This document shows, in pieces, positions 8,682-16,740 of a stretch of 64,000 bases of DNA (positions within the stretch are counted from its first letter, which is position 1; each line of letters begins with the position of its first letter). Origin of the DNA: VRUE01 sp963698085. GTDB lineage: Bacteria; Actinomycetota; Thermoleophilia; Solirubrobacterales; 70-9. Location: the NCBI GenBank assembly GCA_963698085.1, contig OY969122.1, positions 1,054,001-1,118,000 on the forward strand, read 5' to 3'. The translations under genes were made by a program, and so were the position numbers. A model generated the notes under the pieces. It was not told where the DNA came from. It made no database searches and saw nothing but the letters and a program-made list of their open reading frames with translations.

Positions 8682-9212
8682 ATGGCTGAGAAGAGCTTCG
8701 CTGACGCGCTCAATGAGCAGATTGCGAATGAGTTTGCTGCCTCCCAGCAGTACGTCGGGGCGGCTGTTTACTACGACGCCGAGACCCTGCCCCGGCTCGC
8801 GCAGTTCTTCTACCGGCAGGCGCTGGAGGAGCGCGAGCACGCGATGATGATGGTCCAGTACCTGCTTGACGTCGGCGAGGAGGTCCACATCCCCGACATC
8901 AAGTCGCAGGAGACGAGCTACTCCGACGGGATGGCGCCGGTGAAGATGGCGCTGGAGCAGGAGAGGCGGGTGAGCGAGGAGATCTTTGCCCTGTTCGAGC
9001 TGGCGCGCGAGCTCAAGGACTACCGCGCCGAGCACTTCATGCAGTGGTTCGTCAAGGAGCAGGTCGAGGAGGTTGCGCTGATGGGCGACCTGCTCAACGT
9101 GGTTGAGCGGGCGCAGGACAACCTGCTGCTGGCTGAGGACTACATCGCGCGGGAGAACCCGGGTGAGGAGAGCGGCGACCCGACGGCACCGCCTGCTGCT
9201 GGCGAGGGATGA
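8682..9212 (+). CDS. Ferritin
   Basis: An iron-storage protein that oxidises Fe(II) and keeps Fe(III) in its shell. From ATG 8682 it has 176 residues, the usual size for a non-haem ferritin. Ferroxidase ligands are visible in NEFAAS (Glu17), EEREH (Glu50, His53), EQER (about Glu94) and the helix-4 segment QVEEVAL. AAGGAGA at 8671-8677 is a good ribosome binding site; the reading frame upstream of it runs through the hairpin repeat and is not part of the gene. The C-terminal 18 residues are a low-complexity Glu/Pro/Ala/Gly tail. A second hairpin (9226-9318) follows the gene. Confidence 0.93.
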   Translation: MAEKSFADALNEQIANEFAASQQYVGAAVYYDAETLPRLAQFFYRQALEEREHAMMMVQYLLDVGEEVHIPDIKSQETSYSDGMAPVKMALEQERRVSEEIFALFELARELKDYRAEHFMQWFVKEQVEEVALMGDLLNVVERAQDNLLLAEDYIARENPGEESGDPTAPPAAGEG

Positions 9213-9225
9213 GGGCGGGCGGTCG

Positions 9226-9318
9226 AGAGGGATCGGGTGTCCCTCGTTCTGACAAACGGCGGTCTAATTAGACCGCCGTTTTGAGTATCCGCCAGCCCGA
9301 GGGACACCCGATCCCTCT
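9226..9318. terminator. Nested palindrome between convergent genes (family E)
   Basis: Perfect 21-nt outer arms (9226-9246 and 9298-9318) share GATCGGGTGTCCCTC with the repeat at 8459-8582. Inside is a perfect 28-bp palindrome (9254-9281, centre CTAATTAG) followed by TTTGAG. It separates ferritin from the convergent peptidase gene and could stop transcription from both sides. Confidence 0.8.
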
Positions 9319-9370
9319 TCATCGAAGCGTCGACATAACGAGCTGGCGGCACCGTCGACTGGCGAGAGCT

Positions 9371-10162
9371 TTAGCTGAGCCAGCCGGCCTTCTTGCGCAT
9401 CGCGGTGATCCGGCGGAACTCGGCGATGTCCTCGCGCAGGGCTGCGGGAGCTGGAGCTGGGAGGAAGCGCGCTGGCAAGGGAGACTCCAAGACGCCGTTC
9501 TCGCCCTTTGCCACCCGATAGGCGCGGGCGCCGCGTTGGGCGGTTACTGCACTTGGTGGGCCTGTTCCCTCCCAGATCAGGCCGGCGTAGTCGTCTAGGC
9601 CGTAGCCGCCGGGCATCCCATCGGCGACTGCGTCGAGGTAGGCGGCGCGGCGGTCGGGTTCGTTGTTGTAGTGGACGCAGAGGCTGCCGTTCAGCAGCCC
9701 CAGCCCCGCTCCCGGCAGGGGCCTGCCCGAGGACTTGGTGATTCCGGCCTCGAACCAGCACATCGCGCCGGCGCTCTGGCCGGCGAGAACGATCCCCTGG
9801 CGCCAGGCGAAGCTGAGGATTGCGCTCAGCTCGTGCGCTTCCCAGACCGCGAGCAGGTTGAGCAGGCTGCCGCCGCCGACGTAGATCAGGTCCTGTTCGA
9901 GCAGGTGATCGCGCAACTCCATCGGGCGGGTGCCGAGGCGGAAGAGGGAGAGGTCGGACGGCTCGCAGGGGCGCTCGCCGAAGGCCGAGTAGAAGCGGCC
10001 GATCTGCTCTGAGGTGTCACCGCTGGCGGTAGGCAGGATGCAGATCCGCGGCCGCCCGCCGGCGCGGGTGGTCGCCAGCCGCAGCATAAGCTCACAGACC
10101 GCCCGATCCTGGGGGCGCGAGGTGAAGTCGTGACCGCCGAGGGTGAGGACGCGGGTGATCAT
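9371..10162 (-). CDS. Peptidase E / cyanophycinase-like protein (family S51), paralogue 1
   Basis: A predicted serine peptidase of the S51 (peptidase E/cyanophycinase) fold, 263 residues from ATG 10162. IYVGGGSLLNLL (93-104) is the glycine-rich oxyanion strand and GQSAGAMC (128-135) carries nucleophile Ser130. Known members cut after Asp in dipeptides or degrade cyanophycin. The frame extends upstream to 10276, but MITRVLTLGG matches the family's N-terminal beta strand, so I chose 10162. The upstream neighbour is a homologue with the same layout, so this is a tandem duplication. The substrate is unknown; no cyanophycin synthetase is visible nearby. Confidence 0.83.
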   Translation of the reverse strand: MITRVLTLGGHDFTSRPQDRAVCELMLRLATTRAGGRPRICILPTASGDTSEQIGRFYSAFGERPCEPSDLSLFRLGTRPMELRDHLLEQDLIYVGGGSLLNLLAVWEAHELSAILSFAWRQGIVLAGQSAGAMCWFEAGITKSSGRPLPGAGLGLLNGSLCVHYNNEPDRRAAYLDAVADGMPGGYGLDDYAGLIWEGTGPPSAVTAQRGARAYRVAKGENGVLESPLPARFLPAPAPAALREDIAEFRRITAMRKKAGWLS

Positions 10163-10220
10163 CGGCGCGCGTTCGCTCTTTGTGGCACATATCCCGACAA
10201 ACTGCGAACGCGCGCGCTCA

Positions 10221-10988
10221 TCACGCCGCCAGCGCCGTGGATATTGCCTCGGGCAGCGGGACCAGAACCGGGGCATCGGAGGCCCCCAGGTACGTGGTGG
10301 CGATCCTCATCTCCACCACGCGGTCCCCGATCGCGTCGAGGCGGTAGCCGCGCGCCTCGGGCCGCGAGGCGACGACCCGGCGCAGCTCACTGCCGACGAA
10401 ATGCAGCGCCGCCCCGTCCTCGGCCGCGTAGCCGGGACGCATGCCGGCGCGGAGTAGGTCGTGGTAGGCGCGGCGGCGACTCGAGCGGGGCTCGTAGTGG
10501 ACGCAGTTGCTGAACGGCAGCAGCCCCAGCCCCTCAACCGGTCGCGGCGCGCCGTGGAAGCCGGTGACCGCATCGGAGAACCAGCAGAGCGAGCCGGCCG
10601 AGAGGCCGCAGAGGACGACGCCCCGCTGCCATGCCTCGCGCAGGATCAGGTCGATGCCGTGCGCCCGCCAAACACCCAGCAGGCTGATGACGCTGCCGCC
10701 GCCGACGTAGATCAGGTCCTGTTCGAGCAGGTGGGCGCGCAGGTCCTCGGGGCCCTGCTCACGACGGAAGAGCGAGATGTGGCTCGCCTCGCAGCGATCG
10801 GCGGGAAACGCCCGGTAGAAGCGGACGATGTAGTGGTCGGCGTCGCCGCTGGCCGAGGGCATAAAGCAGACCCGCGGTCGCTCCACGCCGGTCAGCCCGA
10901 GCACGTAGTCGTCCAGCAGCGGGTTGCCCGACTCCATCGAGAACCCACCCCCACCGAAAGCGACGATCTGACGGAGCGTCTTCCTCAT
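10221..10988 (-). CDS. Peptidase E / cyanophycinase-like protein (family S51), paralogue 2
   Basis: A 255-residue homologue of the downstream gene, with IYVGGGSVISLL at 93-104 and GLSAGSLC at 128-135. Nucleophile Ser130 falls at the same residue number as in the neighbour, and EQDLIYVGGGS is identical in both, which points to tandem duplication. MRKTLRQIVAFGGGG at 10988 matches the family start; an in-frame ATG at 11015 adds only nine basic residues. The 58-nt gap to the downstream copy suggests co-transcription. Divergence after nucleophile and substrate-loop positions suggests the two act on different peptides. Confidence 0.82.
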   Translation of the reverse strand: MRKTLRQIVAFGGGGFSMESGNPLLDDYVLGLTGVERPRVCFMPSASGDADHYIVRFYRAFPADRCEASHISLFRREQGPEDLRAHLLEQDLIYVGGGSVISLLGVWRAHGIDLILREAWQRGVVLCGLSAGSLCWFSDAVTGFHGAPRPVEGLGLLPFSNCVHYEPRSSRRRAYHDLLRAGMRPGYAAEDGAALHFVGSELRRVVASRPEARGYRLDAIGDRVVEMRIATTYLGASDAPVLVPLPEAISTALAA

Positions 10989-11120
10989 CGTCAAATGGTT
11001 GCGACGACGCGACAAAAGTCGGTTGTACAGCGGTCCGAAGTTTTCGGTAGCACGCTCGCCCGCGTGTACAGTCGGCGCGGAGCGCGGGATTTCGGGGCGG
11101 CCCGGCCTAGAAGCGCGTTC

Positions 11121-12491
11121 TCAGTAACCCGGGCTCTGCTTCATCGCCTTGCGCTCGGAGGGATGCGCACCGCCCTTTTCCTCCAGGGTCGAGCAGGCGA
11201 CATCGATGTCGCCGGCCAGCCGGTCGATCTGCTCACGGCTGAGGGTCTGCTTGACCAGCGCCCGCATCACCTTCACGTTTTCGGCGTTGGGCGGCATCGT
11301 GTAGGCGGGGAGCATCCAGCCCCGCTCGGCAGAGAGCTGCCAGGAGACGTCGAACTCGTCGTAGCTCTTCTCGCCGGCGAGTCTGAAGGCGACCAGGGGC
11401 AACTGCTCCTCCCCATCGCCGATCAGCTCGAAGTTCCCGCCGGCCTTCAGCTTCTCCGCCAGGGCCCTCGCGTTGGTCTGCATCGCCTTCATGATGTACG
11501 CGTAGCCCTCGCGCCCGTAACGGACGAAGTTGTAGTACTGGGCGAGCACCATCGAGGCCCCGGTCGAGAAGTTGAGGGTGAAGGTCGCGTCGGTCTTGCC
11601 CAGGTAGTTCTCATAGAAGACGAGATCCTCGGCCAGGTCGGCCCTCTCCCTGAAGACGAGCCAGCCGATCCCCGGATAGACAAGGCCGAACTTGTGCCCG
11701 GAGACGTTGATCGAGCGGACCTGCTCGAGGCGGAAGTCCCATTCGGAGTCCGGGTAGAGGAAGGGCCAGACGAAGCCGCCGCTGGCAGCGTCGATGTGCA
11801 GCGGCACGTCGAGGCCCCGCTCATTCTTGAGGTCGACGAGCAGCTTGTCGATCCCGACGATGTCGTCAGCGTGCCCGGTGAAGGTCGTGCCGAGGACCGC
11901 CGCGACCCCGATCGTGTTCTCGTCGATATGGGGCTGCACGTCCTCCGGCCCGATCACGTATTTGCCATCCTGCAGAGGGACGATCCGCGGCTCGACGTCG
12001 AAGTAGCGGCAGAACTTCTCCCAGACGACGTGCACGTCGCCGCCGAAGATCAGGTTCGGCTTATCGGTCGGCTTCGATTCGGCTTCGCGGCGCTCTTTCC
12101 ACTTCCACTTCAGCGAGAGTGCCCCGAGCATGATCGCCTCCGAGGAGCCCTGGGTGCGGGCACCGGTGGTCTCGCCGGGGGCGTGGTAGAGATCGGCGAG
12201 CATGCGGATGCAGCGCTGCTCGACCTCGGCTGAGATCGGGTACTCGGCGTGGTCGATGAAGTTGCGGTAGAGATTCTCGCCGATGATCCGCTGCGCCTCC
12301 GGCTCCATCCAGGTGGTGACGAAGGTCGCCAGGTTGCGCTGCGGATCGCCCTCCAGCGCCAGTTCCTCGTCGACCAGGCGCATCGCGTCGAGGGAAGACA
12401 TTCCGCTGCTCGGGAAGTCGCCGGCGGGAGCGTCTTCGGTGAGGAAGCGGTTGCCGTAGAGCTTGGCCGCCTCCTCGCTGTTCAGTGGCAT
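11121..12491 (-). CDS. gadB: Glutamate decarboxylase
   Basis: A PLP enzyme converting glutamate to GABA plus CO2 and consuming a proton, so it serves acid resistance or GABA formation. From ATG 12491 it has 456 residues (E. coli GadB has 466). HIDAASGGF (232-240) holds the PLP-binding Asp and INVSGHKFG (261-269) the Schiff-base Lys267. The frame is open for another 51 codons upstream, but homology begins at MPLNSEEAAKLYGNRF. It is divergent from a TetR gene across a 164-nt gap that holds an operator-like palindrome (12601-12614), so TetR control is plausible. Confidence 0.92.
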   Translation of the reverse strand: MPLNSEEAAKLYGNRFLTEDAPAGDFPSSGMSSLDAMRLVDEELALEGDPQRNLATFVTTWMEPEAQRIIGENLYRNFIDHAEYPISAEVEQRCIRMLADLYHAPGETTGARTQGSSEAIMLGALSLKWKWKERREAESKPTDKPNLIFGGDVHVVWEKFCRYFDVEPRIVPLQDGKYVIGPEDVQPHIDENTIGVAAVLGTTFTGHADDIVGIDKLLVDLKNERGLDVPLHIDAASGGFVWPFLYPDSEWDFRLEQVRSINVSGHKFGLVYPGIGWLVFRERADLAEDLVFYENYLGKTDATFTLNFSTGASMVLAQYYNFVRYGREGYAYIMKAMQTNARALAEKLKAGGNFELIGDGEEQLPLVAFRLAGEKSYDEFDVSWQLSAERGWMLPAYTMPPNAENVKVMRALVKQTLSREQIDRLAGDIDVACSTLEEKGGAHPSERKAMKQSPGY

Positions 12492-12600
12492 GTCTTGCGC
12501 TCCAGTCTTCTCGAGGGGGTGGAGGCGCCGAGCGTATCGGACGCCCGATGCCGAACTGGCAAGCATCCCACTGGCATTCCCGGGCGGAGCCGAATTATTA

Positions 12601-12614
12601 ACTCGGTACTGAGT
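12601..12614. promoter_or_regulatory. Operator-like palindrome between gad and the first TetR gene
   Basis: ACTCGGTACTGAGT is symmetric at 12 of 14 positions (ACTC-GTAC-GAGT). It lies upstream of a -10-like TACAAT in the divergent gadB/TetR gap, the usual place for an autoregulatory TetR operator. Confidence 0.5.
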
Positions 12615-12639
12615 CGTCCACAGAACCCTGGGTGGGGTG

Positions 12640-12645
12640 TACAAT
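12640..12645 (+). promoter_or_regulatory. -10-like box for the TetR gene
   Basis: TACAAT ends 10 nt before GTG 12656. With no ribosome binding site in between, a leaderless transcript starting at or near the GTG is the simplest reading; such transcripts are common in actinobacteria. Confidence 0.4.
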
Positions 12646-12655
12646 CGCGTTTACC

Positions 12656-13345
12656 GTGAACCTCAGCGGGCTGATCGAGAAGGAGCACCTCCCGGCCGGG
12701 CGTGAGGACCTCGACGAGCCTCTCGTCGCGCATTCCCAACGGGAACGGATCCTCGTCGCGATGGCGGAGAGCTGCGCGACGAAGGGCTACAACGCGACTA
12801 CGATAGCCGACATTTGCGAGCCGGCGGGCGTCTCGCGGGCCACTTTCTATGAGCTCTTCAAGGACAAGGAGGACTGCTTTCACGCGGCGATGGAGGTCTC
12901 GCTGGCCGACGCGATGGGAAGGATCCTCTCCGTCTACTCGCCCGACAAACCCTGGGCGACGATGGTTCGCGACGCCGCTGCCGAGTTCCTCGACCTGCTG
13001 GCGAGCCGTCCCAACTTCGCTCGCATGGCGTTGGTCGAGGCGCCGGCGTCAGGCGAGCGCGCCTTCGAGCTCTACGCCTCGGGCAAGCGAGTCCTGCAGT
13101 CGCTGCTCGACCGCGGCCGCGACGACCCGGTCGAGGAGGAAGGGATCCCCTCCAGCGCCGGCCGGGCAGCGCTGTCCGGCGCCGAGTCGCTGATCGTCGG
13201 TCAGATCCTCGCCGGTAACGCCGAGCGACTGCGCGAGTTGCTGCCCGACATCGTCTACATCACGACCGTTCCCTACCTCGGCCAGGACGAGGCGCTGCGC
13301 CAGTCCCGCGAGGCCGAGAAGCTCCTAGATCCACCCGGAGGCTGA
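12656..13345 (+). CDS. TetR-family transcriptional regulator 1
   Basis: A one-component regulator of 229 residues. The N-terminal helix-turn-helix is clear in ATKGYNATTIADICEPAGVS followed by RATFYELFKDKEDCF; the C-terminal helices should bind a small-molecule effector. GTG 12656 is chosen because a TACAAT box precedes it and the alternative at 12632 overlaps that box. It is divergent from glutamate decarboxylase and is the first of three tandem TetR genes that share segments such as LLPDIVYITTVPYLG near the C-terminus. The likely target is the divergent gene or its own promoter. Confidence 0.85.
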   Translation: MNLSGLIEKEHLPAGREDLDEPLVAHSQRERILVAMAESCATKGYNATTIADICEPAGVSRATFYELFKDKEDCFHAAMEVSLADAMGRILSVYSPDKPWATMVRDAAAEFLDLLASRPNFARMALVEAPASGERAFELYASGKRVLQSLLDRGRDDPVEEEGIPSSAGRAALSGAESLIVGQILAGNAERLRELLPDIVYITTVPYLGQDEALRQSREAEKLLDPPGG

Positions 13346-13403
13346 CCGGAGTGGAGCGGGCAGGGGGGGAGAACGGTGGCGCCCTCCGCGCGGGCGTCAC
13401 CGA

Positions 13404-14018
13404 TTGCCGCCGGAGGTCGTCTCGCGCTCCCAGCGCGAGCGCCTGCTCGAGGCGGCCGTGTGGGTGGTTGCCGAGAAGGGCTACGGGGCGATGACGATCG
13501 GGGACCTGACCAAGGAGGCGGGCGTATCGCGCACGACTTTCTACGAGCTCTATGAAGACAAGGAGGCCTGCTTCCTTGCCGCCTACGACAATGCGGTCGA
13601 GGTGCTCGTGCGGCGCGTGGTCAAAGCGTATGAGTCCGGCGCGGATTGGCCCGAACGGGCCGCGGCCGGGCTCACCGCCCTGCTCGAGACGTTCGCCGAA
13701 GAGCCGGCGCTGGCGCGGCTCTCACTGGTCGACATCGGCCGCGCCGGCCCGGCGGCGCAGCGCCGCTACCGCGCCGCGATCCAGAGGCTGACCTCGCTCT
13801 TCGACGAGGGCCGCGACTTTGCCCCTGGCGGTCGCAATCTGCCGGCCAACACGTCCCGGATGGCGATCGGCGGCGTCACCGGATTGATCTCGGACGAGCT
13901 CCTCGCCGGACGCGCAGAGCAGCTCCCCGAGTTGCTTTCCGACGTGCTTTTTGCCACGCTAGTGCCATATATCGGCCCGGACGCGGCAGCAAGGGAGGTC
14001 GAGAGGCTGACTCGATAA
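13404..14018 (+). CDS. TetR-family transcriptional regulator 2
   Basis: A 204-residue TetR protein with the helix-turn-helix GYGAMTIGDLTKEAGVSRTT followed by FYELYEDKEACFLAA. The C-terminal SDVLFATLVPYIGPDAAARE resembles that of the next gene, so they are paralogues. The only nearby in-frame start is TTG 13404; there is no convincing ribosome binding site, so the start is uncertain. It lies 58 nt after regulator 1 and 65 nt before regulator 3, probably in one transcript. Confidence 0.82.
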   Translation: MPPEVVSRSQRERLLEAAVWVVAEKGYGAMTIGDLTKEAGVSRTTFYELYEDKEACFLAAYDNAVEVLVRRVVKAYESGADWPERAAAGLTALLETFAEEPALARLSLVDIGRAGPAAQRRYRAAIQRLTSLFDEGRDFAPGGRNLPANTSRMAIGGVTGLISDELLAGRAEQLPELLSDVLFATLVPYIGPDAAAREVERLTR

Positions 14019-14083
14019 ACGTCCACGTACACGTTGCCGCTATGATCCATATACCCGATAGTTCAACCCTGGCGGGCGGGCCG

Positions 14084-14689
14084 ATGGCTGGCAGCGAAAC
14101 GCGGCGTCAACTGATCCTGGAGGCGATGGTGCGCGTCGTCGGACGCGAGGGCTACAAGGCAACCTCGGTCGCCGACGTGATCGCGGAGGCAAACGTCTCC
14201 CGCACCACCTTCTACAAGCACTTCGAGGACAAGCACGAGTGCTTCCTCGCTGCTTACGACATGGTGGTCGAGCGGGTGCTGGGCGAGGTGATCGCCAACT
14301 GCGACGCCAGGCAGCCCTGGCTGGAGCGAGTGCGGGTCGGGTTGGCGACGGTCGTCGAGCTGTTCGCGCTCGACCCCGAGCTGGCCCGGACGGCGATAGT
14401 CGAGGTCGCTGCCGCCGGTGCCGATGCCCGCCAGCGCCACTGGAACGCGATCACCAGGTTCACCGAGTTCCTCGAGGACGGCGAGGATCTAGCCGGTGGC
14501 CGCGAGCTGCCCGAAAACATCGCCCTGATGGCCGCGGGCGCCGTCTCCGGATTGATCTTCGACGAGCTGCTGACCGGACGGGCGGAGCGGTTGCCGGAAC
14601 TGCTGCCCGACCTGCTCTTCGCGATGCTAGTCCCCTACATCGGCCCCGGCGCTGCAACGGCAGAGATGCGCCGCGCAGCGGCCGGCTGA
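14084..14689 (+). CDS. TetR-family transcriptional regulator 3
   Basis: A 201-residue TetR protein with helix-turn-helix GYKATSVADVIAEANVSRTT followed by FYKHFEDKHECFLAAYD. ATG 14084 follows a purine-rich GGCGGG stretch; ATG 14042 adds 14 residues outside the domain, and the frame even continues back into regulator 2. It shares ISGLIFDELLTGRAE-type sequence with regulator 2, marking a local triplication. It is convergent with the sigma factor gene. Confidence 0.83.
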   Translation: MAGSETRRQLILEAMVRVVGREGYKATSVADVIAEANVSRTTFYKHFEDKHECFLAAYDMVVERVLGEVIANCDARQPWLERVRVGLATVVELFALDPELARTAIVEVAAAGADARQRHWNAITRFTEFLEDGEDLAGGRELPENIALMAAGAVSGLIFDELLTGRAERLPELLPDLLFAMLVPYIGPGAATAEMRRAAAG

Positions 14690-14714
14690 GGCCCCGCGCC
14701 TCGCCTCCCCAGTC

Positions 14715-15260
14715 TTAAACGGCGCCGATCTCGCGGCGCAGTTTTGCTCGCACGCGGTGCAGGCGGACCTTGACCGTGCCGAGTGGAATGCCGAGGCGGC
14801 GGGCGATCGCCTCCTGCGTCATGTCCTCGTCGTAGCGCAGCCGTACGAGTTGACGGTCGCGCTTACTGAGCCGCTCCAGCGCGGCGTGCAGGTCAGCGCG
14901 TTCGACCGTGGCCAGAACGCGCTCGTCGTCGCTGCCGTGTGCGACCTCGATCGTGTCAGTCGGCGAGGGCCGTTTGCGGGCGAACTCACGCAGCGCCTCG
15001 TGGCGGACGATCGTCGCCAGCCACGACTTTCGCGCCGCACCATCGCGCAGCGTCGCCCGTCTGCGCCAGGCACGCAGCATCGAATCCTGGGCAATGTCTT
15101 CTGCCTCCGTTCTGTTCTTCGCGTATCGGGTAGCGAAGCTGAGGCAGATCCTCTGGACTTCATCCCAGTCCCAGGACTCGGTCGAGCTCACTCCCCTGTT
15201 CACCCGCTGGTCGAGACGACTGACCTCCACGATGCGGATCAGACTAGCAGATTTGATCAA
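14715..15260 (-). CDS. ECF-type RNA polymerase sigma factor
   Basis: An alternative sigma factor of up to 181 residues. Region 2 is visible in RICLSFATRYAKNRTEAEDI followed by AQDSMLRAWRR, and region 4 in LSKRDRQLVRLRYDEDMTQE with AIARRLGIPLGTVKVRLHRV. No anti-sigma factor gene is adjacent, which is unusual for ECF factors. ATG 15260 is the first start; GTG codons at residues 20 and 24 are possible alternatives because conserved sequence begins at about residue 30. It is divergent from a methyltransferase with only 21 nt between the starts. Confidence 0.85.
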   Translation of the reverse strand: MIKSASLIRIVEVSRLDQRVNRGVSSTESWDWDEVQRICLSFATRYAKNRTEAEDIAQDSMLRAWRRRATLRDGAARKSWLATIVRHEALREFARKRPSPTDTIEVAHGSDDERVLATVERADLHAALERLSKRDRQLVRLRYDEDMTQEAIARRLGIPLGTVKVRLHRVRAKLRREIGAV

Positions 15261-15281
15261 TGAAACCTTCTAGAACAATCA

Positions 15282-16085
15282 ATGGTCTCGGCGGCTGTGG
15301 GGGTCAGATCAGCAACACAGTCGGGCAGCCACTGCGCCGCGCTGACCTTCGAGGCATTCGCCCCCGTCTATGACGATTTCACCGCCCGTAACAACCACGA
15401 GTTGTGGTTGAGCAAGTTCCTACCCAAGGCCCGTAGCCACGGGTTGCGTGGGCATCGTCTGCTCGACGTCGGCTGCGGGACCGGGGAGAGCTTTCTACCG
15501 ATGCTCGAGCGGGGATGGGAGGTGACCGCTTGCGACATCTCGCCCTCGATGCTGGCGCTTGCCGAGGCCAAGGCTGGTGGCGCAGCGCAACTATCGGTGG
15601 CGGACATGAGACAGCTGCCGGAGTTCGGTGAGTTTGACCTCGTCTGGGCTTTGGACGACGCCGTCAACTACCTACTCAGCGAAGAGGAGCTAGGGGAAGC
15701 GCTCAGCGCGATGAGCGCCAACCTCGCCCCAGACGGGCTGCTGATGTTCGATCTCAACACCCTGCAGGCCTTCCGCACTTTCCTCGCCGAAGAACAGCGA
15801 GTGGAACGAGGCGGCCGGCGGCTAACCTGGCGGGGTCAGGGCTCACCCAGCGCGCCTCCCGGTGTAATCAGTGAGGCCCGCCTGGAGGTCGAAGCGGAGG
15901 ACGGCGCGGTCGAGGCCCATGTGCACCGCCAAAAGCACTTCCCTGAAATGGAGGTGCGCGCCTTGCTCGAGGCAGCTGGGCTGGAGTGCCTCGCCGTCTA
16001 TGGCCATGGCTTCGATGCCGTGCCCAAACAGCCCCTGGAGGAACTCGTGCACTCCAAGGCCGTCTATATTGCCCGTCGCGCCTAG
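15282..16085 (+). CDS. Class I SAM-dependent methyltransferase
   Basis: A 267-residue Rossmann-fold methyltransferase. The SAM-binding motif LLDVGCGTGESF is at about 62-73, followed by the acidic strand end VTACDISPSML and an ADMRQLP segment. Homology starts at about residue 25 (FEAFAPVYDDFTARNNHELW), so the first 20 residues may not be translated. No ribosome binding site precedes ATG 15282. The gene is divergent from the sigma factor, so the two may share control. The methyl acceptor cannot be predicted. Confidence 0.8.
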   Translation: MVSAAVGVRSATQSGSHCAALTFEAFAPVYDDFTARNNHELWLSKFLPKARSHGLRGHRLLDVGCGTGESFLPMLERGWEVTACDISPSMLALAEAKAGGAAQLSVADMRQLPEFGEFDLVWALDDAVNYLLSEEELGEALSAMSANLAPDGLLMFDLNTLQAFRTFLAEEQRVERGGRRLTWRGQGSPSAPPGVISEARLEVEAEDGAVEAHVHRQKHFPEMEVRALLEAAGLECLAVYGHGFDAVPKQPLEELVHSKAVYIARRA

Positions 16086-16362
16086 CCGTATTCGGCGCAC
16101 CGACTAGCGGGGTATCTCTGCCGCAACACTTTGTACGGCTAATCAACACCTAACCTGTTATCAGACACAACGGTCGCCTTCAGTGACACACTAAGTGTGG
16201 CAGGCAGATCGGGAAAATACCCGAGCAGTCTAATGGTGTTGTTTTGCTTCTAGGTTTGCAGCAAGGATTTTTCTGGGTACGCATAAGTGTGGAGCTTTAG
16301 GCGCCGTGACTAGCTACTTATATTCTGTAGACTCATAACGAAATAGCTGACAGGCTCGGCGC
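16086..16362. other. AT-richer intergenic region with palindromes
   Basis: This 277-nt gap has visibly lower GC than its surroundings. It contains CACACTAAGTGTG (16187-16199), a 13-bp palindrome, and AT-rich stretches near 16315-16345 that could be the promoter of the XRE gene. I see no coding sequence in it. Confidence 0.5.
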
Positions 16363-16596
16363 GTGTCAGAGGCAGCTCTCAAGGCTCTTGGCGAAGCGAT
16401 ACGTACGCGGCGGGGCGAAATCGACGGTCTCTCCCAAGAGGGGCTTGCCGACCTTGCCGGGATGCATCGCACCTACGTCTCAGAGATCGAGCGCGGGTTG
16501 AGGAACCCGAGCTTCCGCAACCTTTTCAAGCTCGCTGCAGCGCTTGAAATACCGCTGTCCGACTTGGTCGCGCAGGCCGAGCGCAACTGTGTGTAA
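16363..16596 (+). CDS. Small XRE-family DNA-binding protein
   Basis: A 77-residue lone Cro/C1-type helix-turn-helix protein. The HTH is LSQEGLADLAGMHRTYVSEI (about 23-42) followed by ERGLRNPSF, the form seen in restriction-modification controller (C) proteins and phage repressors. GTG 16363 gives MSEAALKALGEAIRTRR. It sits alone between an AT-rich gap and tRNA-Asp, so it may be a remnant of an element that once used the tRNA; no methylase or nuclease is next to it. Confidence 0.8.
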   Translation: MSEAALKALGEAIRTRRGEIDGLSQEGLADLAGMHRTYVSEIERGLRNPSFRNLFKLAAALEIPLSDLVAQAERNCV

Positions 16597-16628
16597 CTGT
16601 CGGAGTATGAAAGTACCTCTGTTTTAGA

Positions 16629-16702
<74 letters not shown>

Positions 16703-16740
16703 TTGAATACGGGCGAGGGGATCGCCCAGCGGGGATTATC

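Noticed and set aside
7249..9318. CRISPR array from the repeated motifs at 7249-9318
   Set aside because: The repeats are long inverted repeats in separate gene gaps, not short direct repeats with regular spacers.
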